Positions 1 to 7,251 of a stretch of 13,574 nt of DNA are shown here, one piece after another. The notes beneath the pieces are model-generated. The model saw nothing but the letters and a program-made list of their open reading frames with translations, ran no database searches and was not told the DNA's origin. Numbering within the stretch: position 1 is the stretch's first letter; the number at the start of each line of letters is the position of its first letter. The DNA is taken from contig CAKZLS010000583.1 in NCBI GenBank assembly GCA_937127205.1, positions 1 through 13,574 on the forward strand, read 5' to 3'. The translations under genes and the position numbers were made by a program. This DNA is from an uncultured Rhodospirillales bacterium (GTDB taxonomy: Bacteria > Pseudomonadota > Alphaproteobacteria > Rhodospirillales > Defluviicoccaceae).

Positions 1-45
1 GCCGATTCCGAACCCACAGCTGAAATAACGCTCTTCTTCGATCAT
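1..45 (-). CDS. Unidentified protein, N-terminal 15 codons only (runs off left edge)
   Basis: An ATG at 45-43 on the minus strand opens a frame that stays open to the window edge and reads MIEEERYFSCGFGIG. The frame is closed by a TGA seven codons upstream, so this ATG is the only usual start available. AGGG lies a few bases before it as a possible ribosome binding site. It follows plsY by about 50 nt on the same strand and could be the next gene of that transcription unit. Fifteen residues do not allow a family assignment, and chance cannot be excluded. It does not resemble the N-terminus I would expect for DprA, which often follows plsY in related genomes. Confidence 0.3.
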   Translation of the reverse strand, partial: MIEEERYFSCGFGIG

Positions 46-96
46 TTTGCCCTGGTCGCCGTCTCACAATGGAATTCGCGGCATTCCAGTTGCGTT

Positions 97-705
97 CTAT
101 TTGTTGCCGCCGATTCTCGATTCTTTGCCGCCGAGGAGCCGGCGAATATTTTCATGGTGGCGCGCTATGGCCAGTAAAGCCAAGAGCGCAGCGATCACGG
201 TTCTTGGTGTGTCGGCTAGCCAGAACATGATGAAAGGTGAAGCCGCAAGCGACACCAGTGCCGCGAGCGACGAGTATCGAGAGATTACCGCCACCGCTAG
301 CCATATGGCGCACGTGATCAGGCCCACCGGCCACGAGAATGCGAGCAGGACACCGATGGTGGTTGCCACCCCCTTGCCGCCACGGAAACGGAGCCACACC
401 GGAAAATTGTGGCCGACCACCGCGAACAGTCCGGCGAGAAGCGCAAAATCCAAACCCCATTGCCCCATGAACAGAGCCGCCGCCGCGCCCTTGCCGCCGT
501 CTAGGACGAGCGTCAGTGCTGCCAATGGCTTGCTGCCGGTCCGCAGAACGTTGGTTGCCCCGATGTTTCCCGACCCAATTTCGCGAATATCGCCCTTACC
601 GGTTAGCCGGGTCAGCAGCAGCCCAAAGGGTATGGAGCCCACGAGGTAGCCAACGACGGCTGATACCTGATGCAGGACAGTAATATCGGCGACTGGGTTA
701 TCCAT
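97..705 (-). CDS. plsY: Acyl-phosphate:glycerol-3-phosphate acyltransferase PlsY
   Basis: PlsY is the integral membrane enzyme that transfers an acyl group from acyl-phosphate (made by PlsX) to glycerol-3-phosphate, giving lysophosphatidic acid, the first step of phospholipid synthesis. The 202-residue length is normal for the family. All three conserved loops are visible: the N-terminal GSIPFG followed by GSGNIGATNVLR, then DGGKGAAAA, then GHNFPVWLRFRGGKGVAT, where the glycine-rich segments form the phosphate and glycerol-phosphate sites. Several hydrophobic helices separate the loops, consistent with a polytopic inner membrane protein. The ATG lies three bases after the stop of the pyrC-type gene, so the two are almost certainly co-transcribed and probably translationally coupled. 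Confidence 0.96.
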   Translation of the reverse strand: MDNPVADITVLHQVSAVVGYLVGSIPFGLLLTRLTGKGDIREIGSGNIGATNVLRTGSKPLAALTLVLDGGKGAAAALFMGQWGLDFALLAGLFAVVGHNFPVWLRFRGGKGVATTIGVLLAFSWPVGLITCAIWLAVAVISRYSSLAALVSLAASPFIMFWLADTPRTVIAALLALLAIARHHENIRRLLGGKESRIGGNK

Positions 706-708
706 GGC

Positions 709-2025
709 TCAGCTGTCCCGCGAGAAAACTCGGCGGCCGTCGACCACGCTCATGAGCACGCGGCCTTGCAACGGTCGGTAGTCGAACGGTGTGTTCTTGG
801 ACTTGCTGAGCAGGTCTTGCTCGCGGACCCTCCAGGCTCTATCGGGATCGAACAACGTCAAGTCTGCTGGCGCGCCACGCTTCAGCCGCCCGGCGGAAAG
901 CCCGAGCAGATCGGAGGGATTGCAGGTCAGCAGCCCCAGCACCTGGAGCAACGGCAGGTAGCCGTTGTGGTAGAGCTCCAGTGAGACGGATAACAGCGTT
1001 TCCAGTCCAATTCCGCCGAATGCGGCCTGGGCGAACGGCAGCCGCTTGGCGTCCTCGTCCTCGGGCGCGTGATCCGACGCGATGGCGTCGATGGTCCCGT
1101 CGAGCAATCCTTGAATGACAGCCAGCCGATCTTCCTCATGGCGCAGCGGCGGCGACAGTTTGGCGAATGTGCGGTAGTCCCCAACGGCGGTCTCGTTAAG
1201 GGCGAAGTATGGAGGGGCGGTATCGCAGGTGACGTTGATGCCGCGGGCTTTGGCCTGGCGAACGGCGTCGATGGCGATACCCGTCGAAAGGTGGGCGAAA
1301 TGCAAACGGCCGCCGGTCAATTCCGCGAGCCGCAAATCTCGCTCCACCATGATGACCTCGGCCTCACGCGGAATACCCACCAAACCCATCCGAGTGGCCA
1401 TTTCGCCGGCGTTCATGTCGCCGCCGCGGGCCAGCGAAGGCTCCTCCGGATGCTGGATGATCAGGAGATCGAAGGTGCGGGCGTAATTGAGCGCCTGGCG
1501 CATCACCTGCGCGTCCGCCAACGCCGTGACCCCGTCGGTGAAAGCCACCGCACCGGACTCCGTCAGCATGCCCATTTCGGCCAGTTCCTTGCCCTCCAAC
1601 CCCTTGGTAATGGCGCCGTAGGCATAAACCTTGGTCAGCCCCAGCAGCCGGGCACGGCGGGCTACGAATTCCACCGCGGACATGTCGTCGATGACAGGAA
1701 GGGTGTTGGGCAAGCAAACCATGGAGGTAATGCCGCCCGCGACGGCCGCGCGACCGGCCGACGCCAGTGTCCCTTTATGCTCCTCGCCGGGCTCGCGCAA
1801 CTGGACGCGAATATCCACCAATCCCGGACACAGACAGTGGCCGCCGCAATCCACGATTTCCGTGCCCTCCGGCACGCCATCCGCAAACAGGCCGGGCCCT
1901 AAGTCGGCGATCGCCTCGCCTTCGGTCAGGACGTCTCCGGTAGCGTCCAGATCGGATGCCGGGTCCAGCAGCCGGGCGTTGATGTATGCTACGCGTCCCG
2001 GCGCGGATTCCGATTTTGAGGTCAT
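709..2025 (-). CDS. pyrC: Dihydroorotase homologue (PyrC type, metal HxH motif replaced)
   Basis: An amidohydrolase-fold protein of 438 residues related to class I dihydroorotase, which interconverts carbamoyl-aspartate and dihydroorotate in UMP synthesis. Family landmarks: GLVDIRVQLREPGEEH at about 68-83, AGGITSMVCLPNT, a QHPEE segment where active enzymes have HxED, HFAHLST with its histidine, and IDAIASDHAP with its aspartate. The usual DxHxH metal motif reads D71-I-R73-V-Q75, so both histidines are missing, and the TPHH segment reads APPY. This resembles the non-catalytic pseudo-dihydroorotases that support class A aspartate transcarbamoylase in Pseudomonas, so catalysis is uncertain. The ATG at 2025 is 22 nt after the pyrB stop; the frame is open upstream (ATG at 2070, GTG at 2040), but those add residues unlike the family. 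Confidence 0.9.
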   Translation of the reverse strand: MTSKSESAPGRVAYINARLLDPASDLDATGDVLTEGEAIADLGPGLFADGVPEGTEIVDCGGHCLCPGLVDIRVQLREPGEEHKGTLASAGRAAVAGGITSMVCLPNTLPVIDDMSAVEFVARRARLLGLTKVYAYGAITKGLEGKELAEMGMLTESGAVAFTDGVTALADAQVMRQALNYARTFDLLIIQHPEEPSLARGGDMNAGEMATRMGLVGIPREAEVIMVERDLRLAELTGGRLHFAHLSTGIAIDAVRQAKARGINVTCDTAPPYFALNETAVGDYRTFAKLSPPLRHEEDRLAVIQGLLDGTIDAIASDHAPEDEDAKRLPFAQAAFGGIGLETLLSVSLELYHNGYLPLLQVLGLLTCNPSDLLGLSAGRLKRGAPADLTLFDPDRAWRVREQDLLSKSKNTPFDYRPLQGRVLMSVVDGRRVFSRDS

Positions 2026-2047
2026 CGGCGGAATGTCCACTTCTTCA

Positions 2048-3016
2048 TCACAGATTCCGCGAGATGTCATTGGAAAGGTTGCGGGATAATAATTCCAGGC
2101 ATGCCATCCGCACCGCAACGCCCATTTCTACCTGCTCGCGGATGACGCTTCGGCCGTAATCGTCAGCGACCTCGGAGTCGATTTCGACGCCCCGGTTCAT
2201 CGGTCCAGGATGCATGATCAAAGCATCGGGTTTTGCCTTGGCCAGATTGTCGTAGTCAAGCGCGAAAAAGTGGAAATATTCTCGGATGGAGGGGAAGAAG
2301 TTGGAGTGCATGCGCTCGGTCTGCAGGCGCAGCATCATGACTATGTCGCAGCCTTCTAGGCCCCGGTCCATGTCATGGAAAACCTCGACACCGAGCCGCG
2401 CTGCTTCTGCGGGAATAAGCGTTCTGGGCGCGATGACGCGCACGCGCGCCCCCATGGTGTTGAGCAGGTGGATATTGGACCGCGCCACGCGCGAGTGTTG
2501 CACGTCTCCGCAAATGGCCACCGTCAGTCCCGAGAGCTCCCCCCGGCGGCGGCGTATGGTGAGGGCGTCCAGCAGCGCCTGGGTCGGGTGCTCGTGACTT
2601 CCGTCGCCGGCATTGATGACGGCACAGTTGACCTTCTCCGAAAGCAATTTGACGGCACCGGATGCCGGATGCCGCACAACAAGAACGTCGGGATGCATGG
2701 CGTTTAGCGTCATGGCCGTGTCTATCAGCGTTTCGCCTTTTTTGACGGAACTGTTAGAGACCGACATATTTATGACATCGCCGCCTAGTCGCTTACCGGC
2801 CAATTCGAAAGACGTTCGGGTCCGCGTGGATGCCTCAAAGAATAGATTGATTATAGTCCGGCCGCGCAGAACCCCTTGCTTCTTGTCTGCCTGCCGGTTT
2901 TGTTCCACGTAACCTTCGGATTGATCCAAAAGCGCCGTGATTTCCGGCGGTGAAAGGCCCTCAATGCCAAGCAGGTGACGGTGAGTGTAGGAAAAGGCAG
3001 TCTCATCTTCGATCAT
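2048..3016 (-). CDS. pyrB: Aspartate carbamoyltransferase catalytic chain
   Basis: PyrB condenses carbamoyl phosphate with aspartate to carbamoyl-aspartate, the committed step of pyrimidine synthesis, in the cytoplasm. The 322 residues cover the whole fold. The carbamoyl-phosphate site FEASTRTRTSFE is intact near residue 60, followed by RHPASGA, the HEHPTQALLDALT segment, the aspartate-domain CGDVQHSRVARSN, and MHPGPMNRG near the C-terminus. No regulatory chain gene (pyrI) is seen here. The adjacent pyrC-type gene lacks metal ligands, which fits a class A-like complex in which PyrB is stabilised by an inactive dihydroorotase partner, though this is inference. The ATG at 3016 follows an AT-rich upstream stretch and has no strong Shine-Dalgarno. 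Confidence 0.97.
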   Translation of the reverse strand: MIEDETAFSYTHRHLLGIEGLSPPEITALLDQSEGYVEQNRQADKKQGVLRGRTIINLFFEASTRTRTSFELAGKRLGGDVINMSVSNSSVKKGETLIDTAMTLNAMHPDVLVVRHPASGAVKLLSEKVNCAVINAGDGSHEHPTQALLDALTIRRRRGELSGLTVAICGDVQHSRVARSNIHLLNTMGARVRVIAPRTLIPAEAARLGVEVFHDMDRGLEGCDIVMMLRLQTERMHSNFFPSIREYFHFFALDYDNLAKAKPDALIMHPGPMNRGVEIDSEVADDYGRSVIREQVEMGVAVRMACLELLSRNLSNDISRNL

Positions 3017-3020
3017 GGTT

Positions 3021-3060
3021 CGGCACTATAATACCAATGATCATTAATAATAACCCATTG
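3021..3060 (-). promoter_or_regulatory. AT-rich upstream region of pyrB with a 10-bp palindrome
   Basis: The 61-nt gap between the AEC carrier gene and pyrB is much more AT-rich than its surroundings. On the minus strand it carries overlapping -10-like hexamers (TATTAT, TATAGT) just upstream of pyrB and the perfect palindrome AATGATCATT at 3036-3045. A CAATG/CATTG inverted pair (3035-3039 and 3056-3060) encloses most of it. No convincing -35 box stands at the right distance. It may be a promoter with an operator for the pyr genes. Confidence 0.3.
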
Positions 3061-3077
3061 TGATGGTGTTTAGCGGG

Positions 3078-3998
3078 CTAGCTTATCGCGAGCAGGATCA
3101 GCGGCATGGTGGCTGCGGCAGCGAGAGTGGTCAGAGTGATGGAACCGGCCATTATCGATGCGTTGCCACCCATCTGCCGCGCCATAACGAAGGCAGATGC
3201 CGAGCCCGGCAGTGAGGCATACATTACTGCAACAGCGGCTGTTAATCCGTCCAGCCCAAGCACGGTGCAAAGTCCAAACGTGAGAATCGGCAACAATAAG
3301 ATCTTAATAGCCGACGTCACGAGGACCGTTGGTCCCGCCGACCTCATCGTCGCCACCTCCAGGCCGGCGCCCACTGCCAGAAGCCCTATTGGAAGCGACG
3401 CCCGGCCAAGGATATCTAACAGCGGCCCAACCAAAGGCGGCAGACCGAGGGCGGTCACGTTTAATAGTAACCCGGTGAAACAGGCAATGATCATGGGGTT
3501 TTTGGCGATGGGCCAAACCATCGATTTCCAGCCCACCTGTGCGCCGGCCGGTGAGGCGTAGCGGATCATGGCGGCGACGCTGATGGCGTTGACCAAAGGC
3601 ACGGCAGCGGCGATGCAGAGACTCACAAGGATCAGGCCTTCTCGCCCGAACAGCGCCGCGGCGGCGGCAATACCGACGTAAGCATTGGGCCGAACGCTGC
3701 CCTGAATCAACGATGTGAACGACGGCCCGTCCAATCTCAATGGAGCCCGCAGCCAGAAACAGAGCGCAACGACGACAACAATTCCGGTCACCAGCGCACC
3801 CACCATGGGGAGCACCTGAAGGCCGGTCATGTCGGCGCGAGCGGTGGTGGTAATGAGCAGCGACGGAAAGAAGACGTAGAAGGTTATGCGCTCCGCAGCA
3901 GCCCAGAATGCGTCGGGCACGAACTGCCATTTTTTGAAAAAGTATCCGAGGAGAATAACCGCGAACACGGGCGTGAGTGCGCCGAGGATGTGTATCAA
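3078..3998 (-). CDS. AEC (auxin efflux carrier) family transporter
   Basis: A polytopic inner membrane protein of 306 residues belonging to the bacterial AEC/BART-type carriers, whose characterised members move carboxylates such as malate or malonate. It has about ten hydrophobic segments, the N-terminal PVFAVILLGYFFKK helix, the mid-protein SVRPNAYVGIAAA helix, GLPPLVGPLLDILGRASLPIG, and a C-terminal YASLPGSASAFVMARQMGG segment, all typical of the family. The substrate cannot be read from the sequence. The ATG overlaps the ruvX stop in an ATGA arrangement (3995-3998), so it is probably translated in coupling with ruvX. It separates ruvX from pyrB. Confidence 0.9.
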   Translation of the reverse strand: MIHILGALTPVFAVILLGYFFKKWQFVPDAFWAAAERITFYVFFPSLLITTTARADMTGLQVLPMVGALVTGIVVVVALCFWLRAPLRLDGPSFTSLIQGSVRPNAYVGIAAAAALFGREGLILVSLCIAAAVPLVNAISVAAMIRYASPAGAQVGWKSMVWPIAKNPMIIACFTGLLLNVTALGLPPLVGPLLDILGRASLPIGLLAVGAGLEVATMRSAGPTVLVTSAIKILLLPILTFGLCTVLGLDGLTAAVAVMYASLPGSASAFVMARQMGGNASIMAGSITLTTLAAAATMPLILLAIS

Positions 3999-4480
3999 CC
4001 TGGGCGCCCCGCATCGATATTTTGAAGCGCGTCCAGCGCACCCTGAAGGATGTATGCGGCGGCAGCCGTATCGACCACTTCCTTGCGGCGCTTGCGGCTC
4101 ATATCCACTTCCGTGATCAGCATGCGCTCGATAGCGGCTGTCGACAGGCGCTCATCCCAAAATGCCAGGGGCATATCCATCACGCCGAGCAGATTGGCGG
4201 CAAACTGCCGAACCGATTGACACTTCGGCCCCTCGGTTCCGTCCATGCTTACCGGGAGGCCGAGCAGCAGACCGCCGACGTCATGCTCGTCAATGAGTGC
4301 GCTCAGGTGTTGGCAGTCGGCCATGAACTTGGTGCGCCTGATGGTCTTATGTGGCGTCGCGACAGTGAGCGATAAGTCCGATAGAGCCAGTCCCAAGGTC
4401 TTGGTACCCACGTCGATTCCCAATAACCGGTAGGTACCCGCCTTGCGGAGTTTCAGTCCCTGGACTTCGATAATAGGCAT
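3995..4480 (-). CDS. ruvX: Putative pre-16S rRNA nuclease / Holliday-junction resolvase-like protein RuvX (YqgF)
   Basis: A 161-residue RNase H-fold protein of the YqgF/RuvX family, implicated in 16S rRNA 5'-end maturation in E. coli and originally predicted as a Holliday junction resolvase. The three acidic catalytic positions are visible: D23 in LLGIDVGTKTLG, E110 in WDERLS and D137 in KEVVDTAAAAYIL. The conserved LLLGLPVSMDGTEG segment is also present, and the length is normal. It is the most upstream visible gene of the minus-strand run and lies head to head with pirin across about 208 nt, so a promoter for this unit should lie within 4481-4688. I could not point to convincing hexamers there. 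Confidence 0.95.
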   Translation of the reverse strand: MPIIEVQGLKLRKAGTYRLLGIDVGTKTLGLALSDLSLTVATPHKTIRRTKFMADCQHLSALIDEHDVGGLLLGLPVSMDGTEGPKCQSVRQFAANLLGVMDMPLAFWDERLSTAAIERMLITEVDMSRKRRKEVVDTAAAAYILQGALDALQNIDAGRPG

Positions 4481-4688
4481 TCCGGCCTTCGCGGAGAGTT
4501 TACATACAGGCGCGAGAGCTTACCCAGGCAATTCAAACATGCCAAACCCCAACTACCTTTGGTCGGTTTGTTCACTGGGATGGACGGTGTCCACGGTGCG
4601 GGTGGAACCAAAATGGCGGTACCGGTTTGCTCCAGAGCGAAGTGCACTTATCGGTTCTCCTCGTCTATCCGGTCGCTATATTCAATTC

Positions 4689-5570
4689 ATGAGTGCTTTC
4701 TCCACCAGCCCCGGCCATTTGCTCATCGAACCTCGGCTGCGAAACATTGGCAATCTCGATGTCCGCCGGATTCTCCCGTCCAAGCAGCGCCGCTCTGTGG
4801 GTCCGTTCTTGTTCCTTGATCACATGGGGCCGGCGACGCTGGCTCCGGGAACGGGTCTGGACGTTCCGCCCCATCCGCACATCGGCCTCGCCACAGTGAC
4901 CTATTTGTTCGAGGGCACGCTGACCCATCGTGACAGCCTGGGCTTCGAGCAGGTCATCCGTCCGGGTGACGTAAACTGGATGACCGCGGGCAGCGGCATC
5001 GTCCATTCGGAACGAACCCCACCGGAGGCCCGCACGCGGGGTGAAACGATTAACGGCATTCAGTCGTGGGTTGCCTTGCCACGTAACGAAGAGGAATGCG
5101 CGCCGTTTTTCCATCATCATTCGGCGGCGAGCCTGCCGGAAGAGCGCGGCGGCAAGACGGTCTTACGGTTGATCGCCGGCAGCGCGTTCGGCATGACGTC
5201 GCCGGTCCGCGTGTTTTCCAAGATGTTTTACGTCGACGCTCAGTGCAAAGCGGGCGCCACCATTTCATTGCCTGCGGATCTCGGCGAGCGCGGCATTTAC
5301 GTCGCCGGCGGACGGATATCCCTAGACGGTAAAACCTACGATCAAGAGCAAATGATCGCCTTCGACGACGGAACTGACGTCGCTATTCGAGCTGAAAGCG
5401 ACGCTCGATTGATGATTGTCGGCGGAGAGACTCTCGATGGTTCGCGTCACATGTGGTGGAACTTCGTGTCTAGCTCGAAGGACCGCATCGAGCAAGCTAA
5501 GGACGATTGGTCACAGGGACGCTTCACGGCCGTGCCCGGGGAAGCCGAGTTCGTGCCCTTGCCGGAATAG
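4689..5570 (+). CDS. Pirin family protein (cupin)
   Basis: A bicupin of 293 residues in the pirin family. Members bind iron; some have quercetin dioxygenase activity and others act as regulators, so the cellular role is open. The N-terminal cupin carries the metal ligand pattern of the family: H62 and H64 in PPHPHIGLATVTYL, and H106 and E108 in MTAGSGIVHSE. The conserved VGPFLFLDHMGP precedes it and the C-terminal pirin domain follows. The frame is open upstream to 4443, where it runs antisense to ruvX. I chose the ATG at 4689 because homology begins there (LLIEPRLRNIGNLDVRRILP); no strong ribosome binding site is seen. It converges on the GST gene with only 15 nt between the stops. Confidence 0.93.
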   Translation: MSAFSTSPGHLLIEPRLRNIGNLDVRRILPSKQRRSVGPFLFLDHMGPATLAPGTGLDVPPHPHIGLATVTYLFEGTLTHRDSLGFEQVIRPGDVNWMTAGSGIVHSERTPPEARTRGETINGIQSWVALPRNEEECAPFFHHHSAASLPEERGGKTVLRLIAGSAFGMTSPVRVFSKMFYVDAQCKAGATISLPADLGERGIYVAGGRISLDGKTYDQEQMIAFDDGTDVAIRAESDARLMIVGGETLDGSRHMWWNFVSSSKDRIEQAKDDWSQGRFTAVPGEAEFVPLPE

Positions 5571-5585
5571 GGAGTCCGAAACCGC

Positions 5586-6545
5586 TCAGGCGCGGCCGTG
5601 CGGTGCTTCGAAATCCAGCGCCGGGCCGTCCGGAACGATGCCGAGCGGATTGATCTGTTTGTGCGACTGAAAATAGTGGCCCTTGATGTGCTCCATGTCC
5701 ACGGTCTCCGCCACGCCGGGATATTGGTAGACGTCGCGGGTGTAACCCCAGAGATTGGGATAGTCCACCAACCGCCGGATGTTGCACTTGAAGTGGGTCA
5801 CATAGACGGCATCGAACCGAACCAGCGTCGTGAATAGACGCACATCTGCCTCGGTCAATTGATCACCGCAGAGATAGCGGGACGTGGCAAGAATGGCCTC
5901 GGCGCGGTCAAGCGCCGCAAACAAGACGCCCACCGCGCGGCTGTAGGCTTGCTGTGTCCGCGCGAATCCGCATCGGTAAACGCCATTGTTAATTTCGGGG
6001 TATATCCAGTCATTAAGGCCATCGATCTGGACGCGAAGCGCGCGGGGGCGAAGATCCATGTCGGGATTGCCGGCGATGTCCTGAAACTCTTCGTCAAGCA
6101 TTCGGATAATTTCGGACGACTCGTTATTGACGATGACGCTGGTGTTCTTGTCCCAGAGGACCGGTACCGTCACCACCCCATCGAAATCAGGAGCGGCATG
6201 GAGATAGACTTCCCTCAACCGACTAAAGCCGTTGACCCGGTCACCGGTAGCGCCGGCGACATGGCCTTGGAGCGTCCATCCGCCCGAAGGCAGAAACGGA
6301 TCCACCACGTCGACACCGATGGCGTCTTCCAGCCCCTTCAGTTTGCGATAGATCAGGGTCCGGTGCGCCCAAGGGCACGCCAGCGAGACATACAGGTGAT
6401 ATCGTCCCGCCTCGGGAACAAAATCCGTGCTGCCGTCCGCACGGATGTGCGACCGGAAGCTGGTTGGGCGACGGACAAACTCTCCGTCGTCAACTTCGCG
6501 ATCCCAGGTGTTGCCGTCGGTGGTCTTCTCGCTATCCAAACTCAT
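5586..6545 (-). CDS. Glutathionyl-hydroquinone reductase (xi-class glutathione S-transferase, YqjG/ECM4 type)
   Basis: This family uses glutathione to reduce glutathionyl-hydroquinones to hydroquinones in the cytoplasm. The thioredoxin-like domain carries the signature YVSLACPWAHR with the catalytic cysteine at residue 57, followed by VDPFLPSGGWTL and the VNNESSEIIRMLDEEF glutathione-binding segment. An all-helical C-terminal domain follows with TEADVRLFTTLVRFD and VYVTHFKCN. The 319-residue length fits the family. Starts compete: ATG at 6545 has GGA nine bases upstream, ATG at 6551 would add two residues, and the longest frame begins with TTG at 6590. I prefer 6545 by ribosome-site spacing, with modest confidence. 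Confidence 0.93.
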   Translation of the reverse strand: MSLDSEKTTDGNTWDREVDDGEFVRRPTSFRSHIRADGSTDFVPEAGRYHLYVSLACPWAHRTLIYRKLKGLEDAIGVDVVDPFLPSGGWTLQGHVAGATGDRVNGFSRLREVYLHAAPDFDGVVTVPVLWDKNTSVIVNNESSEIIRMLDEEFQDIAGNPDMDLRPRALRVQIDGLNDWIYPEINNGVYRCGFARTQQAYSRAVGVLFAALDRAEAILATSRYLCGDQLTEADVRLFTTLVRFDAVYVTHFKCNIRRLVDYPNLWGYTRDVYQYPGVAETVDMEHIKGHYFQSHKQINPLGIVPDGPALDFEAPHGRA

Positions 6546-6773
6546 GGTCATGTTTCCGTCAACACGTGCATGGCCATCCAAGATAGCCAAAAATCTTACT
6601 TCTTCTAACAGTAGCTATGGAGACGGCGAAGCAATGGCAAGTGTCGTCGCTTGGAACCCGACACCTCCTCCTGCAATAGCGAAACAAAGACAAGAAGATC
6701 GGCCAACGTCTCCGGCATCCGCTAGCCAATATCTGCTGAAATTGCACTCATTGCGGGAACAATTTTATTTATT

Positions 6774-7031
6774 TTAACGTATCGGCGTTACTTTGGGACA
6801 AATTACGGTTTCATAAAGCACGAGCGCCCCGTCATGATCAGAACCTTTTTCCGCCTCCCCTTTGGTCTCTGGGGATTCTGCGAGTTTCCAAGCACGACTG
6901 CCAACAGCAGAGTGTTCGGAAAGATCCGAAATGGCGGTGACCTGCTCGTTTGGGTGGGGCGTCTGGAGCTCGTCTTCGGACGGGAGCATCGTGATCACAA
7001 TTGGTTCCGCAGCCTTTTCGGTCACAATCAT
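6774..7031 (-). CDS. Possible small acidic hypothetical protein or remnant
   Basis: An ATG at 7031 opens an 85-codon frame ending TAA at 6774. The product is acidic, starts MIVTEKAAEPIVITMLPSED and has codon choices not unlike those of neighbouring genes, but I recognise no family. A different minus-strand frame starting ATG at 7143 (MPARSLESGVSVRTAEVDAL) reads into the same area, and joining the two would need one frameshift near 7031-7060. This could be a decayed gene, a real small gene, or chance. No clear ribosome binding site precedes either start. Confidence 0.2.
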   Translation of the reverse strand: MIVTEKAAEPIVITMLPSEDELQTPHPNEQVTAISDLSEHSAVGSRAWKLAESPETKGEAEKGSDHDGALVLYETVICPKVTPIR

Positions 7032-7239
7032 GCCGACGAGAGACTGGGAATGTGGCCCTGGAACCCGTTCTCACCTCATCGCTAAGCGCGTCTACTTCGG
7101 CCGTCCGAACAGAAACGCCGCTCTCCAGCGACCGGGCCGGCATCAGCAGTTCCCGCGAGCCTCAAAGAGCCGAATACCGGTTATGGGAATTTCTTGTACT
7201 CTTTCGGTAATTTCGGCATTCTCCCGCCCTCTCGAATAA

Positions 7240-7245
7240 GTGGAG
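7240..7245 (+). promoter_or_regulatory. Ribosome binding site of cimA
   Basis: GTGGAG lies six bases before the ATG at 7252. It decides the start: the in-frame GTG at 7240 is part of this site and would otherwise extend the protein by four residues. Confidence 0.7.
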
Positions 7246-7251
7246 ACGTCA

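Larger units (their letters stand above)
6546..7251. other. Long gap without a convincing gene
   Basis: About 700 nt lie between the divergent GST and cimA starts, unusually long for this compact window. Open frames exist on both strands but none has recognisable homology. The best candidate is a minus-strand pair of frames at 6774-7143 (separate entry). An inverted repeat GTGTCG/CGACAC spans 6641-6664 with a 12-nt loop, and an AT-rich tract lies around 6762-6778. The promoters for the GST gene and cimA must lie inside. A weak candidate for cimA is TTGTAC near 7193, but no good -10 box accompanies it. Confidence 0.5.

Noticed and set aside
1069..1902. Long plus-strand open frame (277 codons) across the pyrC-type gene
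   Set aside because: It is antisense to a gene with clear family motifs and has no recognisable domain; long shadow frames are common in GC-rich coding DNA.
4453..4647. Minus-strand 64-codon frame between ruvX and pirin
   Set aside because: It overlaps the ruvX N-terminus out of frame, has no ribosome site and no recognisable family.
4443..4688. Upstream extension of the pirin frame by 82 codons
   Set aside because: It begins antisense within ruvX, and pirin similarity starts only after the ATG at 4689.
5859..6608. Plus-strand open frame of 249 codons opposite the GST gene
   Set aside because: The opposite strand encodes a complete GST with its catalytic motif; the plus frame has no homology.
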